Source: Burkholderiales bacterium GJ-E10 (lineage in GTDB: Bacteria > Pseudomonadota > Gammaproteobacteria > Burkholderiales > Burkholderiaceae_F). From it: a stretch of 64,000 nt of DNA. Location: the NCBI GenBank assembly GCA_000828975.1, contig AP014683.1:1569700-1633699 (forward strand), read 5' to 3'. Within the stretch, counting starts at the first letter, position 1. Each line of letters starts with the position of its first letter. The translations under genes and the position numbers were made by a program. Shown one piece after another: positions 30,659 through 42,942 of the stretch. Under the pieces are notes generated by a model. It searched no databases. It was not told the origin of the DNA and saw only the letters and a program-made list of their open reading frames with translations.

Positions 30659-31083
30659 GGTTCCGTCGCGGCTACACCGAAGAGCCGGAAGTCAACCTCA
30701 TCCCGTTGATCGACGTCCTGCTGGTCGTACTGATCTTCCTGGCGGTCAGCACCACCTACTCGCGCTTCTCGCAGCTGCAGATCGAACTCCCCAAGGCGGA
30801 TCCGGACCAGGCTTCGGCCAAGCTCGCGGAAATCGAGGTCGGCGTGACCGCCGACGGCCGGTTTGCGATCGGGCACGACATCGTCCCGGTGACCGACTCT
30901 GCCGGACTCGCCGAACTGCTGCGCGCCGCCGCGGCCGGGATGCACGACCCGATCCTGGTCATCAACGCCGACGCCCAGTCGACGCACCAGTCGGTCATCA
31001 CCGTCATGGAAGCGGCGCGTAACGCGGGGTTGACGCGGCTGAGCTTCGCGACCCGAAACCGTTCCGGCGGCGCGCGCCGCTAG
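30655..31083 (+). CDS. exbD: ExbD/TolR family protein
   Basis: 142 aa. A short cytosolic N-terminus, one TM with the channel aspartate in VNLIPLIDVLLVVLIFL (Asp20), then a periplasmic domain ending VMEAARNAGLTRLSFAT. The start is GTG 30655, overlapping the exbB stop by 4 nt. It forms the stator-like complex with ExbB. lpxK begins 20 nt later, a common arrangement in betaproteobacteria. Confidence 0.92.
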   Translation: MRFRRGYTEEPEVNLIPLIDVLLVVLIFLAVSTTYSRFSQLQIELPKADPDQASAKLAEIEVGVTADGRFAIGHDIVPVTDSAGLAELLRAAAAGMHDPILVINADAQSTHQSVITVMEAARNAGLTRLSFATRNRSGGARR

Positions 31084-31103
31084 GCCGCAGGCGCGGAAGT
31101 CTC

Positions 31104-32183
31104 ATGGGCCGCGGCAATCTGGTCATTCGCAGCTGGCTGCACCGGCGCGTCCTGCGCACCTGGCAGGCGCGAGGGCTGCTCGCCCGCCTGCTCTACCCGC
31201 TCACATGGGTCTACCGGCTCGGGCGTAGTCTGCACGCGTGGGGCCAGACGGCCGTGCGGATCGACGTGCCCGTCGTCGTGGTAGGCAACCTGCGGGTCGG
31301 CGGCACCGGCAAGACCCCGCTCGTCATCCGCCTCACCGAAGCACTGCAGGAGCGTGGCTGGCACCCTGGGGTCATCTCCCGGGGGTATGGCGGACAGGCC
31401 GGCGATGGTGCCCGCCTGGTCGACGCCGACGCCGACCCGAACCGGTTCGGCGACGAACCGGTGCTGATCCGCTACACCACGGCGGTGCCGGTGGCCGTAG
31501 GCAAGGACCGGGTCGCCGCGGCGCGCCTGCTGCGCCGGATGCACCCCGAGATCGACGTGATCGTCGCCGACGACGGACTGCAGCACCGCCGCCTGGCCCG
31601 CGACGTCGAACTCGCCCTGATCAATGAAACCGGCACCGGCAACGGCTGGCAGCTCCCGGCCGGCCCGCTGCGCGAACCGGTGCGCCGCCTGGAACGCGTC
31701 GATGCCGTGGTCCTGCACGGCGCGACCCCGCCGGTGCGCATCCACACCCCCTTCTTCCGCATGCGCACCGCCATCCGCAACGTCGTGCGCATGGCCGATC
31801 CGCCGCAACGACAGCCGCTTGCCGAACTCGCCCAGGCGCAACGCGAGCGCAACCTGCGACTGCTGGCGTTCTGCGCGATCGGCAACCCCGATCGCTTCTT
31901 CGCGATGTTGCGTGCGCACGGCCTCGCGTTCGACACCCTGGCGCTGCCCGACCACGAGCCGATCGATGCGGCCGTCCTGGCGGGAAAATCGCACGACCGC
32001 ATTCTCGTCACCAGCAAGGACGCCGTAAAATGCCATCGCGATCCGCGGCTGCGCAAGGACGAGCGGATCTGGGTGGTGCCCCTGGAAGTGGATCTCGATC
32101 CCGCCTGCGTCGATTTCGTGGAGCGCCGAATCGCTGCCACCGCCGACCCCGGCACCCGCGCCGCCGAACTCCAGCACAGGTGA
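31104..32183 (+). CDS. lpxK: Tetraacyldisaccharide 4'-kinase
   Basis: 359 aa. Phosphorylates the lipid A precursor at the 4' position on the inner membrane. N-terminal amphipathic anchor, then Walker A in [22 protein letters not shown], the catalytic DDGLQH, and [10 protein letters not shown]. Lies between exbD and a Trm112-type ORF, an order frequent in Gram-negative genomes. Confidence 0.96.
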   Translation: MGRGNLVIRSWLHRRVLRTWQARGLLARLLYPLTWVYRLGRSLHAWGQTAVRIDVPVVVVGNLRVGGTGKTPLVIRLTEALQERGWHPGVISRGYGGQAGDGARLVDADADPNRFGDEPVLIRYTTAVPVAVGKDRVAAARLLRRMHPEIDVIVADDGLQHRRLARDVELALINETGTGNGWQLPAGPLREPVRRLERVDAVVLHGATPPVRIHTPFFRMRTAIRNVVRMADPPQRQPLAELAQAQRERNLRLLAFCAIGNPDRFFAMLRAHGLAFDTLALPDHEPIDAAVLAGKSHDRILVTSKDAVKCHRDPRLRKDERIWVVPLEVDLDPACVDFVERRIAATADPGTRAAELQHR

Positions 32184-32190
32184 AACGATC

Positions 32191-33889
<1,699 letters not shown>

Positions 33890-34009
33890 CGCCGATGCAA
33901 AACCGGTCATCCTTTCCCGCATGCGTTCGAACCGAGGACCCGTCTTGAAACGGTAGTTGCCAGCCAGTTGCCAGCGTCGCGTTGCCGCACTTGCGGAAAG
34001 GAGGCTTGG

Positions 34010-36061
34010 ATGTCCGTCATTGCACTTGCACTGCTTTGTGGGCTCGCCGCGGTCGCATTCGGGGCGGTTTCGACATCCTGGATCCTCAAGCAAGACCCCG
34101 GCAACGCCCGCATGCAGGAGATCGCCGCCGCGATCCAGCAGGGCGCGCAGGCCTACCTGAAACGGCAATACCGCACCATCGCGCTCGTGGGCGCGGTCCT
34201 GGCGATCGTCATCGCCGCGGTGCCCCAGTTGGGGCCATGGACCGCGTCCGGGTTCGTGCTGGGCGCCCTGCTTTCCGGATCCGCCGGATTCATCGGCATG
34301 AACGTTTCGGTGCGCGCCAACGTCCGCACTGCCCAGGCCGCCACCCGCGGGCTGAACGCCGCGCTCGGCGTCGCCTTCCGCGGCGGCGCGATCACCGGCA
34401 TGCTGGTGGTGGGCCTGGGGTTGCTCGGCGTCGCCGGGTTCTACGCGATCCTGCACGGCCTCCGGACGGAACACGGCAACCCCACCGCGATGCTCCACCC
34501 GATGATCGGACTCGCCTTCGGTTCGTCGCTGATCTCGATCTTCGCGCGCCTCGGGGGCGGCATCTTCACCAAGGGCGCGGATGTCGGCGCCGACCTCGTC
34601 GGCAAGGTCGAGGCGGGCATTCCGGAGGACGATCCGCGCAACCCGGCGGTAATCGCCGACAACGTCGGCGACAACGTCGGCGACTGCGCCGGCATGGCGG
34701 CGGACCTCTTCGAGACCTTCGCGGTGACGGTCGTCGCGACCATGCTGATCGGGTCGTTCACCTTCCCCAACGGTGATGCGGGCGTGACCTATCCGCTGGC
34801 GCTCTCCGGCGTGTCGATCCTTGCCTCGATCGTGGGAAGCTTCTTCGTGAAAGCGCGAGAGGGCGGCAAGATCATGAACGCCCTCTACCGCGGGCTGGCG
34901 GTCGCCGGCGCGATCGCCCTCGTGCTGTTCTGGTTCGTCACGCGCTGGCTGCTCGGCGCGACGCCGATGCCGGCAGGAACGAGCGCCACGGCGCTTTACG
35001 GCTGCGCGACGATCGGCATCGCCTTGACGGCGGCGCTGGTCGTCATCACCGAGTACTACACCGGCACCCAGTACGCCCCGGTGCGCCGCATCGCCCATGC
35101 CTCCACCACCGGCCACGCGACCAACATCATCGCCGGCCTGGCCGTCTCGATGCGCGCCTGCGCCTGGCCGGTGGTCGCCATCTGCGCCGCCATCCTCGGT
35201 GCCTACGCTCTGGGCGGCCTCTATGGCATCGCGATCGCCGCCACCGCCATGCTGTCGATGACCGGCATCGTCGTCGCGCTCGACGCCTATGGCCCGATCA
35301 CCGACAACGCCGGCGGCATCGCGGAAATGGCCGAGCTTCCGGAAGCCGTCCGCAACATCACCGACCCCCTGGACGCGGTCGGAAACACCACCAAGGCGGT
35401 GACGAAAGGGTACGCGATCGGCTCCGCAGGGCTGGCGGCGCTGGTGCTGTTCGCGGACTACACGCGCGCGCTCGACCGAGAAGGCATGCACACCTCGTTC
35501 GATCTCTCCAACCACCTCGTCATCGTCGGTCTCTTCCTCGGCGGGCTGGTGCCCTATCTATTCGGGGCGATGGCAATGGAAGCGGTGGGCCGCGCCGCCG
35601 GCGCGGTGGTCGAGGAAGTGCGACGGCAGTTCCGCGAAATCGCCGGCATCATGGAGCACAAGACGAAGCCCGACTACTCGCGGGCCGTCGACATGCTAAC
35701 CGCCGCCGCGATCAAGGAGATGATGATCCCCTCGCTGCTCCCGGTCCTGGTCCCCATCGCCGTGGGGATCGTCCTCGGGCCCACCGCGCTGGGCGGCGTG
35801 CTCATGGGGACGATCGTCACCGGTCTGTTCGTGGCCATTTCCATGACCACCGGCGGCGGCGCCTGGGACAACGCCAAGAAGTATGTCGAAGAAGGCCATT
35901 ACGGCGGCAAAGGGTCGGAAACGCACAAGGCCGCGGTGACGGGCGACACCGTTGGCGACCCATACAAGGACACGGCCGGCCCGGCGGTGAACCCCCTCAT
36001 CAAGATCATCAACATCGTCGCGCTGCTGATCGTGCCGGTGCTGGCATCAATGCACTCGTGA
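34010..36061 (+). CDS. hppA: Membrane-bound proton-pumping pyrophosphatase, K+-independent type
   Basis: 683 aa with about 16 TM helices. Couples pyrophosphate hydrolysis to proton export. Substrate-binding signature [20 protein letters not shown] and [19 protein letters not shown]. The diagnostic site [10 protein letters not shown] has Lys where K+-dependent enzymes have Ala, so a K+-independent H+ pump is predicted. ATG 34010 has a strong AAAGGAGG site. It appears monocistronic. Confidence 0.95.
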   Translation: MSVIALALLCGLAAVAFGAVSTSWILKQDPGNARMQEIAAAIQQGAQAYLKRQYRTIALVGAVLAIVIAAVPQLGPWTASGFVLGALLSGSAGFIGMNVSVRANVRTAQAATRGLNAALGVAFRGGAITGMLVVGLGLLGVAGFYAILHGLRTEHGNPTAMLHPMIGLAFGSSLISIFARLGGGIFTKGADVGADLVGKVEAGIPEDDPRNPAVIADNVGDNVGDCAGMAADLFETFAVTVVATMLIGSFTFPNGDAGVTYPLALSGVSILASIVGSFFVKAREGGKIMNALYRGLAVAGAIALVLFWFVTRWLLGATPMPAGTSATALYGCATIGIALTAALVVITEYYTGTQYAPVRRIAHASTTGHATNIIAGLAVSMRACAWPVVAICAAILGAYALGGLYGIAIAATAMLSMTGIVVALDAYGPITDNAGGIAEMAELPEAVRNITDPLDAVGNTTKAVTKGYAIGSAGLAALVLFADYTRALDREGMHTSFDLSNHLVIVGLFLGGLVPYLFGAMAMEAVGRAAGAVVEEVRRQFREIAGIMEHKTKPDYSRAVDMLTAAAIKEMMIPSLLPVLVPIAVGIVLGPTALGGVLMGTIVTGLFVAISMTTGGGAWDNAKKYVEEGHYGGKGSETHKAAVTGDTVGDPYKDTAGPAVNPLIKIINIVALLIVPVLASMHS

Positions 36062-36202
36062 CGCGCCGGAGGCCGGCTGTTGATGGCTGCGGCCGTTGAC
36101 GACTGGATAAGGCGCGGCGCGACGCATTTTCCCTGCGCCCGATCCGGGAATCGCCAGCGATCCCCGCATACACTTGCGCCATTTCACCCAAGGAGAAACG
36201 AC

Positions 36203-36709
36203 ATGACGATCCGCATCGGCGACACCCTGCCCGACGGCACCCTGCAGGAGTTTTTCGCGGTGGAACGAGACGGCTGCCCGGTCGGCCCGCATTCCTTTTC
36301 CGTGGCGGACCAGCTGCGCGGAAAGACCGTGGCGATCTTCGGCGTGCCGGGCGCGTTCACCCCGACCTGCTCGGAACGGCACCTGCCGGGCTATCTGGCC
36401 AACTACGACGCGCTGCGCGCCAACGGCATCGACGAAATCTGGTGTTTCTCGGTCAACGATGCGTTCGTGATGGGCGCATGGGGCCGCGACGAAGGCGTCG
36501 GCGACAAGATCCGCATGGTCGCCGACGGCTCGGGCACCTACACGGCCAAGCTCGGCCTCGAACTCGACCTCGTCGCCGCCGGCCTCGGCACCCGTTGCAA
36601 GCGCTTCTCGCTGGTCGCCCAGGACGGCGTGGTCACCCTGCTCAACGTCGAAGACGGCGGCGAGCTCAAGGTGAGCGGCGCGGAAACCATGCTGGAGCAG
36701 ATCGGCTAG
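36203..36709 (+). CDS. Peroxiredoxin, Prx5 group
   Basis: 168 aa thiol peroxidase. The peroxidatic motif is GAFTPTCSERHLPGY (Cys near residue 56). Additional cysteines are in the CFSVND strand and LGTRCKRFSL. It reduces hydrogen or alkyl peroxides with glutathione/glutaredoxin or thioredoxin. ATG 36203 follows AAGGAGAAACGAC, a good ribosome-binding site. No fused glutaredoxin domain is present. Confidence 0.92.
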   Translation: MTIRIGDTLPDGTLQEFFAVERDGCPVGPHSFSVADQLRGKTVAIFGVPGAFTPTCSERHLPGYLANYDALRANGIDEIWCFSVNDAFVMGAWGRDEGVGDKIRMVADGSGTYTAKLGLELDLVAAGLGTRCKRFSLVAQDGVVTLLNVEDGGELKVSGAETMLEQIG

Positions 36710-36837
36710 TTCGTGTCTCGGCACGGCAAGCGGGAGATCGCCGCATTCCGGATCGCGGGACTCGCAATCAAAGCGGTTGGTTGATTGCTTGGTCGGGGTC
36801 GTGGCTGCGAGCGGCGGCTGCGCCCCGCCGGGCCCGG

Positions 36838-38385
36838 CTATCGATCCCGCAACACGAAATCCCGCGGCCGGAACCCCGCTGCCCAAAGCAGCGCGACATA
36901 GATCAGCGCCCCCGCCGCCACCACCGCCGCCAGCCATCCGGCCCGTTCCATCCAGCCGTGCGGCGCCAGCGCCGCAAAGGAGAAGCGGCGCTCGATGGCC
37001 GTCAACGCGAGCGCGAACCCTGCCAGGACCGCCCCGAGGCGCAGACCGAACGAGCGCCAGCCCGGCCCCGGGGTATAGATTCCCCGCTTGCGCAACCCCC
37101 ACAACAACAGCACGCAATTGATCAGCGCCCCGACGCTGATCGACAGCGCCAGGCCCGCGTGGGCCAGCCACGGTACGAACACGATGTTGGCAAGCTGGGT
37201 CATCACCAGCACCGATACGCCGATCCGCACCGGCGTCCGGATGTCCTGTTTGGCATAGAAGCCCGGCGCCAGGATCTTGATGCCGATCAGCCCCAGCAAC
37301 CCGAACGCATATCCCCGCAGCGCCGCCGCCGACTGCGCGACGTCCCAGGCATCGAAGCGCCCGCCTTGGAACAAGGCGCCGAGAAAGCCCTCGGCGAACA
37401 CCGCCAGCGCCAGCGCCGCCGGCAGCGCCAGAAGGCAGACCAGCCGCAGCCCCCAGTCGAGCAGGCGGCTGTAATGCGCGGCATCCCCGTTCGCATGCGA
37501 CTTCGACAGCGTCGGCAGCAGCACGGTGCCGATCGCCACGCCCAGCAGCGCCGTCGGCAACTCCATGAGCCGGTCGGCGTAGTAGAGCCACGAATTGCTG
37601 CCGGTCGCCAGATGCGACGCGATGTTGGTGTTGATTATGAGGGACAACTGCGCGACCGACACCGCAAACACCGCCGGCAGCATCTGCCGCAGGATCCGGC
37701 GCACGTCGGCATCGGCGAACGCCTCGCGCACGCCGCCGATCCGCGGCAGCATGCCGATCTTCCGCAATGCGGGGATCTGGATCGCCAACTGCAACCCGCC
37801 GCCCAGCAGCACCCCTAGCGCCAGGACGAGGACCGGCGGGTGCAGGCTGCGTCCGAACAGCAAGGTGAGTCCGATCATCGACACGTTGAGCAGCACCGGG
37901 GTGAACGCCGGCACCGAGAACCGCCCGTAGGCGTTGAGCACCCCCGCAGAACAGGCGACGAGGGACATGAACAGGATGTAGGGAAACATCCAGCGGGTCA
38001 GCAGGGTTGCCAAAGCGAACGCCGGGCCATGGCGGAACCCGGCCGCGATCAGGGTCACGAGCACCGGCGCGCCGACGACGCCCGCCGCCGCCGTGCCCAG
38101 CAGGACCCAGAACAGGGCGGAAGCCACCGACGACAGCAGTGCGCGCGTGCGCTCCGGACCCTCGCGCACCTTGACCTCGGCGAACACCGGGACGAAGGCC
38201 TGCGAAAACGCTCCCTCGGCGAACAGGCGGCGCAACAGGTTAGGCAGACGGAACGCGACGGTGAACGCATCCATCGCCGAACCGGCGCCGAAATAGCGGG
38301 CGATCAGCAGGTCGCGCGCCAGGCCGGCGACGCGCGATAACATCGTCAAAACGCTGACCTTGGCGGCGGCGCGAAGCAGATTCAC
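36838..38385 (-). CDS. murJ: Lipid II flippase MurJ
   Basis: 515 aa MOP-superfamily flippase moving lipid II to the periplasm, with about 14 TM helices. N-terminus VNLLRAAAKVSVLTMLSRV and FRLPNLLRRLFAEGAFSQAF are diagnostic. GTG 38385 is chosen because homologues start exactly at (M)NLL; the open frame continues upstream through rpsT but is not conserved. It is divergent from rpsT with only 58 bp between them. Confidence 0.95.
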   Translation of the reverse strand: MNLLRAAAKVSVLTMLSRVAGLARDLLIARYFGAGSAMDAFTVAFRLPNLLRRLFAEGAFSQAFVPVFAEVKVREGPERTRALLSSVASALFWVLLGTAAAGVVGAPVLVTLIAAGFRHGPAFALATLLTRWMFPYILFMSLVACSAGVLNAYGRFSVPAFTPVLLNVSMIGLTLLFGRSLHPPVLVLALGVLLGGGLQLAIQIPALRKIGMLPRIGGVREAFADADVRRILRQMLPAVFAVSVAQLSLIINTNIASHLATGSNSWLYYADRLMELPTALLGVAIGTVLLPTLSKSHANGDAAHYSRLLDWGLRLVCLLALPAALALAVFAEGFLGALFQGGRFDAWDVAQSAAALRGYAFGLLGLIGIKILAPGFYAKQDIRTPVRIGVSVLVMTQLANIVFVPWLAHAGLALSISVGALINCVLLLWGLRKRGIYTPGPGWRSFGLRLGAVLAGFALALTAIERRFSFAALAPHGWMERAGWLAAVVAAGALIYVALLWAAGFRPRDFVLRDR

Positions 38386-38402
38386 AAGAAATTCTCTTTT
38401 TC

Positions 38403-38411
38403 TGCTATAGT
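38403..38411 (+). promoter_or_regulatory. Candidate extended -10 promoter of rpsT
   Basis: TGCTATAGT (extended -10, TG at 38403-38404, hexamer TATAGT at 38406-38411) lies about 33 nt before the rpsT start in an AT-rich 25-bp tract that is unusual for the window. No good -35 is seen, as is common with extended -10 promoters. Confidence 0.5.
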
Positions 38412-38443
38412 TTACCGCTTTGCTGCCGCACCAAGGAATCGCA

Positions 38444-38707
38444 ATGGCAAACTCCAAACAAGCGAAGAAGCGCGCCCTGCAATCGAGCGAGCGCAATGCG
38501 CACGCCTCCGCGCTGCGCTCGCGCGTGCGCACCGCCATCAAGACCGTTCGCAAGGCGATCGCCGCCGGCGACAAGGCCGTCGCCACCGAAACCCTGCGTC
38601 GTTCGACCAGCGTGATCGATTCGATTGCCGACAAGAAGATCGTCCACAAGAACACCGCGGCCCGCAACAAGAGCCGCCTGGCCGCCGCCGTCAAGGCGAT
38701 GGCGTAA
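38444..38707 (+). CDS. rpsT: Ribosomal protein S20
   Basis: 87 aa, highly basic. [20 protein letters not shown] and [15 protein letters not shown]-like C-terminus ([14 protein letters not shown]) identify S20 of the 30S subunit. ATG 38444 is preferred to the in-frame ATG 38420 because S20 begins MANS. Divergence from murJ is the usual betaproteobacterial arrangement. Confidence 0.97.
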   Translation: MANSKQAKKRALQSSERNAHASALRSRVRTAIKTVRKAIAAGDKAVATETLRRSTSVIDSIADKKIVHKNTAARNKSRLAAAVKAMA

Positions 38708-38723
38708 TCCGAACCCCGCATCT

Positions 38724-38746
38724 CCCCTCTCCCGATCGGAGAGGGG
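38724..38746. repeat. REP-like palindrome, copy 2
   Basis: Inverted repeat CCCCTCTCC-CGATC-GGAGAGGGG followed by TCTGGGGTAAGGG, between rpsT and argF. It shares the stem and the adjoining GGTTAGGG-like arm (reverse orientation) with the copy at 4489-4512. No T-run, so an extragenic palindrome rather than a terminator is favoured. Confidence 0.75.
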
Positions 38747-38764
38747 TCTGGGGTAAGGGCGACC

Positions 38765-39694
38765 ATGCCGAAAACGACCCCTCCGTTACGTCACTTCCTG
38801 CAGTTCGCGGACTTCTCGCGCGACGAAATCGAGCATGTGTTCGAGCGGGCGCGCGTCATCAAGCAGCGATTCAAGCGCTACGAGCCCTATCAGCCGCTGA
38901 CGGATCGAACGCTGGCAATGGTGTTCGAGAAGGCCTCGACGCGCACCCGTGTCTCGTTCGAGGCCGGCATGTACCAGATGGGCGGATCGGTGATCCACCT
39001 CACCACCGGCGACTCGCAGCTCGGCCGTGCTGAGCCGATCGAGGACACGGCCCGCGTGATCTCGCGCATGGTCGACATCGTGATGATCCGCACCTATGAG
39101 CAGACGAAGATCGAGCGCTTTGCGCAGCACTCGCGCGTGCCGGTCATCAACGGCCTCACCAACGAATTCCACCCCTGCCAGATCCTCGCGGACATCTTCA
39201 CGTTCCTTGAGCACCGCGGCAGCATATCCGGGCATACCGTGGCCTGGATTGGCGACGCCAACAACATGGCGTACACCTGGCTGCAGGCGGCGCAACTTCT
39301 CGGATTCACGGTGCACGTGTCGACGCCCCCCGGGTATGCCTTGGATGCAGGCCTCGCCCCCGCCGGCGCCCACTGCAAGGTCTTCGACGATCCGGTCGAA
39401 GCGGCCCGCGGCGCGGACCTGGTGACGACGGACGTCTGGACCAGCATGGGCTTCGAGTCCGAGAACGATGTCCGCATGCAGGCGTTCGACCCCTGGCGGG
39501 TCGATGCCGCCGTCATGGCCGCCGCCAACCCGGATGCCGTGTTCATGCATTGCCTGCCCGCCCACCGCGGCGAGGAGGTCGCCGCCGAGGTGATCGACGG
39601 CCCGCAATCCGTGGTGTGGGACGAGGCGGAGAACCGGCTCCATGTCCAAAAGGCGCTGATGGAATATCTGCTGCTGGGAACGTCGGTGCAATAG
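38765..39694 (+). CDS. argF: Ornithine carbamoyltransferase
   Basis: 309 aa. Makes citrulline from ornithine and carbamoyl phosphate. Carbamoyl-phosphate loop [24 protein letters not shown], and ornithine site [11 protein letters not shown] are all intact. ATG 38765 lies just after the palindromic repeat. argG follows 116 nt later, so the two citrulline steps are together. Confidence 0.97.
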   Translation: MPKTTPPLRHFLQFADFSRDEIEHVFERARVIKQRFKRYEPYQPLTDRTLAMVFEKASTRTRVSFEAGMYQMGGSVIHLTTGDSQLGRAEPIEDTARVISRMVDIVMIRTYEQTKIERFAQHSRVPVINGLTNEFHPCQILADIFTFLEHRGSISGHTVAWIGDANNMAYTWLQAAQLLGFTVHVSTPPGYALDAGLAPAGAHCKVFDDPVEAARGADLVTTDVWTSMGFESENDVRMQAFDPWRVDAAVMAAANPDAVFMHCLPAHRGEEVAAEVIDGPQSVVWDEAENRLHVQKALMEYLLLGTSVQ

Positions 39695-39810
39695 CGCCCG
39701 CCCCCGCCCTCCTCCGCTTGCAGGACAGGCGTCAACCGCAGCCCCCCGATCCGAAAACGTTTCCTCGATTCCCTGCTCCCGTCCCACTTACGTTCCCACC
39801 TACGTTCCAT

Positions 39811-41109
39811 ATGGCAACCAAAAAAGCATCTGCAGCGAAGTCCGCATCGCCGATTTCGCGTACGGCGGCCCAGGCAAGCTCCGCGGCCAAGCCGGTGAAA
39901 AGGGTCGTGCTCGCCTACTCCGGCGGCCTGGACACTTCCGTCATCCTCAAATGGCTCCAGGACAAGTACGGCTGCGACGTCGTCACGTTCACCGCCAACA
40001 TCGGCCAGGGAGAGGAACTCGAGCCCGCCCGCAAGAAGGCGCTGCAGCTCGGCATTCCCAAGTCCAACATCTTCATCGAAGACCTGCGCGAGCCCTTCGT
40101 CCGCGATTTCGTGTTTCCGATGTTCCGTGCCAATGCGGTCTACGAAGGCGAATACCTCCTCGGCACCTCGATCGCGCGTCCGCTGATCGCCCAGCGCATG
40201 GTGGAACTGGCCAAGAAGACCGGCGCCGACGCCATATCGCACGGCGCGACCGGCAAAGGAAACGACCAGGTGCGATTCGAATTGGGTGCCTATGCCCTCA
40301 TGCCCGACGTCCGCATCATCGCGCCCTGGCGCGAATGGGACCTGCTGTCGCGCGAGAAACTGCTGCAATACGCCGATGCGCACGGCATCCCGGTGGACTT
40401 CAAGAAGCGCCGCGGCACGGCGCCGTACTCGATGGACGCCAACCTGCTGCACGTTTCCTACGAAGGCGGCGTGCTCGAGGATCCGGACTTCGAACCCGAG
40501 GAATCGATGTGGCGCATGACGGTGTCGCCCGCGAAGGCGCCCAACCGCCCGCAGACCATCGAACTGGAGTATCAGAAGGGCGACATCGTCGCCATCGACG
40601 GCAAGCGCATGACGCCGGCGGAAGTCCTTGCCGAGCTCAACCGCCTGGGCGGGCGGCACGGCATCGGCCGCCTGGATCTGGTGGAAAACCGCTACGTCGG
40701 GATGAAGTCGCGCGGTTGCTATGAGACGCCCGGGGGCACCATCATGCTCAAGGCGCACCGAGCGATCGAGTCGATCACCCTCGACCGGGAGGTCCTGGCG
40801 CTCAAGGACGACCTGATGCCGCGCTATGCGCGCATGATCTACAACGGCTACTGGTTCAGCCCGGAGCGCCGGCTGCTGCAGACCCTGATCGACGAATCGC
40901 AGGTGCACGTCAACGGTCGTGTCCGACTCAAGCTCTACAAGGGCACGGTGATGGTCACCGGTCGCAGTTCGGCGAAAGACTCGCTGTTCGACGCCGCCAT
41001 CTCGACCTTTGACGACGACCGCGGCGCCTACAACCAGGCCGATGCCGACGGCTTCATCCGCCTCAACGCCCTGCGGATGCGGATTGCGGCGCGCCGCCGT
41101 CGGCGCTGA
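39811..41109 (+). CDS. argG: Argininosuccinate synthase
   Basis: 432 aa. Condenses citrulline with aspartate using ATP. ATP loop [19 protein letters not shown] and [13 protein letters not shown]. An N-terminal extension of about 29 residues (Ala/Lys/Ser-rich, [20 protein letters not shown]) precedes the conserved start. It could be a real tail or reflect a later unrecognised start, but no good internal start codon exists. The C-terminus ends in a run of arginines. Confidence 0.96.
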   Translation: MATKKASAAKSASPISRTAAQASSAAKPVKRVVLAYSGGLDTSVILKWLQDKYGCDVVTFTANIGQGEELEPARKKALQLGIPKSNIFIEDLREPFVRDFVFPMFRANAVYEGEYLLGTSIARPLIAQRMVELAKKTGADAISHGATGKGNDQVRFELGAYALMPDVRIIAPWREWDLLSREKLLQYADAHGIPVDFKKRRGTAPYSMDANLLHVSYEGGVLEDPDFEPEESMWRMTVSPAKAPNRPQTIELEYQKGDIVAIDGKRMTPAEVLAELNRLGGRHGIGRLDLVENRYVGMKSRGCYETPGGTIMLKAHRAIESITLDREVLALKDDLMPRYARMIYNGYWFSPERRLLQTLIDESQVHVNGRVRLKLYKGTVMVTGRSSAKDSLFDAAISTFDDDRGAYNQADADGFIRLNALRMRIAARRRRR

Positions 41110-41116
41110 CGGGGGT

Positions 41117-41155
41117 CCTGAGCGAGCGGCGGAGCGCAGCCGCCGCCCGCTCAGG
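41117..41155. terminator. Hairpin between convergent argG and murB
   Basis: CCTGAGCG-A-GCGGCGG pairs with CCGCCGC-C-CGCTCAGG across a 7-nt loop, one mismatch. It lies between the two stop codons and reaches into the murB stop. No T-run; a bidirectional GC-type stop signal is likely. Confidence 0.5.
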
Positions 41156-42218
41156 CACCGATGATCCGCGGCTCCGGCTCGATCCACACGCCGAATCGCT
41201 CCCGCACCCGTTCCTGCACCTCCCGCGCCAGTTCCCAGATCTCCCGACCGGTCGCTCCGCCGCGGTTGACCAGCACCAGCGCCTGCTTCTCGAACACCCC
41301 GACACGGCCCCGGGTGTAGCCTTTCAGCCCGCAGGCATCGATCAGCCAACCCGCCGCCAGTTTGTAGCGCCCCCCCGCCAACGGATAGCTGACGAGCGAG
41401 GGCGCGTGCGCGAGCAGATCGGCGTGGACGTCCCGGGACACGATCGGATTCTTGAAGAAACTGCCTGCGTTACCGAGAATCGCCGGATCCGGCAGTTTGC
41501 GGCCCCGGATTGCGAGCACGGCATCGAACACCTCCTGCGGGCCGGGCTGGGTCACTCCGCGCACACGCAGTTCCCGCTCCAGTTCCGCGTACCCCGCCAC
41601 GGCCTGCCAGCGCCTCGGCAACCGCAGCGTGACCGCAACGACGACGCGCCCCAGCGCCGCCGGCTCCGCCTCCGACGGACCCGACCCACCGACGTCGCGC
41701 TTGAACACGCTGTCGCGGTATCCGAACTCGCACTCCTCCGGCGACAACTCGTGCAACACGTCGTGCCGGCCATCCCAGACCGTCACGCTGTGAAGGCGTT
41801 CGGCCAGCTCGACGCCATAGGCGCCGATGTTCTGGATCGGCGCCGCGCCCGCGGTGCCCGGAATGCCGGCGAGATTTTCCAGCCCGGGACGATCCGAACG
41901 CAGAAGCCGCGCCACCAGGGCGGACCAGTCCTCTCCGGCGCCGACGCGAATGCGCCACGCGTCATCATCCCCATCCCCGTCCACTTCCTCCACACCCCGG
42001 GCCGCCATCCGGACGACCAGTCCCTCGAAATCGGACGCAAACAGGACGTTGGATCCTCCCCCCAGGATCAGCCACGGCAGATCCCGCACCCGGATGTCCC
42101 GCCGCAGCGACCGCAAGGCGTCCACGGAATCGGCGACCGCCATCCAGGCCGCCCGTGCCTCGGTGCCGAAGGTATGGAACGGCTTCAGGGAGGCGTGCTG
42201 TTGCAGAGAAACCGACAT
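41151..42218 (-). CDS. murB: UDP-N-acetylenolpyruvoylglucosamine reductase
   Basis: 355 aa FAD enzyme that makes UDP-MurNAc for peptidoglycan. FAD motifs LPWLILGGGSNVLF and AGIPGTAGAAPIQNIGAYG; catalytic serine in AILGNAGSFFKNP; C-terminal RNEA-type glutamate in the type I form. ATG 42218 (MSVSLQQHASLKPFHTFG) has GGAAAG 3-8 nt upstream and matches homologue N-termini; two upstream in-frame ATGs exist. Confidence 0.95.
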   Translation of the reverse strand: MSVSLQQHASLKPFHTFGTEARAAWMAVADSVDALRSLRRDIRVRDLPWLILGGGSNVLFASDFEGLVVRMAARGVEEVDGDGDDDAWRIRVGAGEDWSALVARLLRSDRPGLENLAGIPGTAGAAPIQNIGAYGVELAERLHSVTVWDGRHDVLHELSPEECEFGYRDSVFKRDVGGSGPSEAEPAALGRVVVAVTLRLPRRWQAVAGYAELERELRVRGVTQPGPQEVFDAVLAIRGRKLPDPAILGNAGSFFKNPIVSRDVHADLLAHAPSLVSYPLAGGRYKLAAGWLIDACGLKGYTRGRVGVFEKQALVLVNRGGATGREIWELAREVQERVRERFGVWIEPEPRIIGA

Positions 42219-42346
42219 TGCTTTCCGATCCGGAGAGGGCATTCCAAGAGGCATGAATGGAGAATTCAAAGAAATGGGTCATGAAAATCCCGTTTATTCG
42301 GGATCCCATATTTGCGCGTCACCCGCGAAATGCCTATACTTTTCCC

Positions 42347-42847
42347 ATGAGCGCACTACCGAAACATTATGGCTTGAATGCCTACCCCGAGGTCGACGAG
42401 GAGCTGATCGCCGCTCCCCCGCCCTGGGTTCGGCCGGTTGCTGCGCGCCCGTCCCATCCGGCGGCCAAGAGTCCGGCACCGGCCGCCGCTTCCGTGGCGG
42501 GCGCCGCGGCCGATGGCGAGCGCGTCCGGTTGGACATGTCGGTGCTGGAAACCAAGCACCCGGCGATTGCCAAGGCCGTTGTCGTGCTGTGGGGATCGCG
42601 GGAGATGAACGAGTACCTCACCCAACTGTGCCTGGGGGACGGGATTGAACCGATCGACCCCGATGCCATGTCGGACCTGATGCTGCTTTCGCGCATCCAT
42701 CATTCGGTCGTACCCAACCACCCCAACCCGCATTCGATGGCCGCGCTCTATGACGGCAGCGTTGCCCTGCACGCCCCGAAGAAAGCCACGATCCATTCCG
42801 GAATCGGGCCGCGCCGCGCGCCGGCCTCGGCCTTGCAGCGACGCTAA
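42347..42847 (+). CDS. Hypothetical protein
   Basis: 166 aa, not recognised. N-terminus MSALPKHYGLNAYPEVDEEL, an Ala/Pro-rich linker (residues 30-60), then a compact helical region with AVVVLWGSREMNEYLTQLCLG and HHSVVPNHPNPHSMAALYDG. It is cytoplasmic by composition. It is read away from murB and ends at the strong terminator shared with tktA, so it is monocistronic. ATG 42347 lies after a short AT-rich stretch (CCTATACTTTTCCC). Confidence 0.72.
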   Translation: MSALPKHYGLNAYPEVDEELIAAPPPWVRPVAARPSHPAAKSPAPAAASVAGAAADGERVRLDMSVLETKHPAIAKAVVVLWGSREMNEYLTQLCLGDGIEPIDPDAMSDLMLLSRIHHSVVPNHPNPHSMAALYDGSVALHAPKKATIHSGIGPRRAPASALQRR

Positions 42848-42895
42848 GCGCGTCGCCCTGGATCCGCGCGAGCGCAATCCGGTCGGCGGCGGTAC

Positions 42896-42932
42896 AAAAA
42901 ATTACGGGGCCCGGAGGCCCCGTAATTTTTTT
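42896..42932. terminator. Strong bidirectional intrinsic terminator
   Basis: A perfect 16-bp stem (AAAAAATTACGGGGCC / GGCCCCGTAATTTTTT) with a 4-nt loop lies between the convergent hypothetical gene and tktA. T-runs on both strands let it end both transcripts, including the whole cbb operon. Confidence 0.95.
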
Positions 42933-42942
42933 CACGCCCGTA

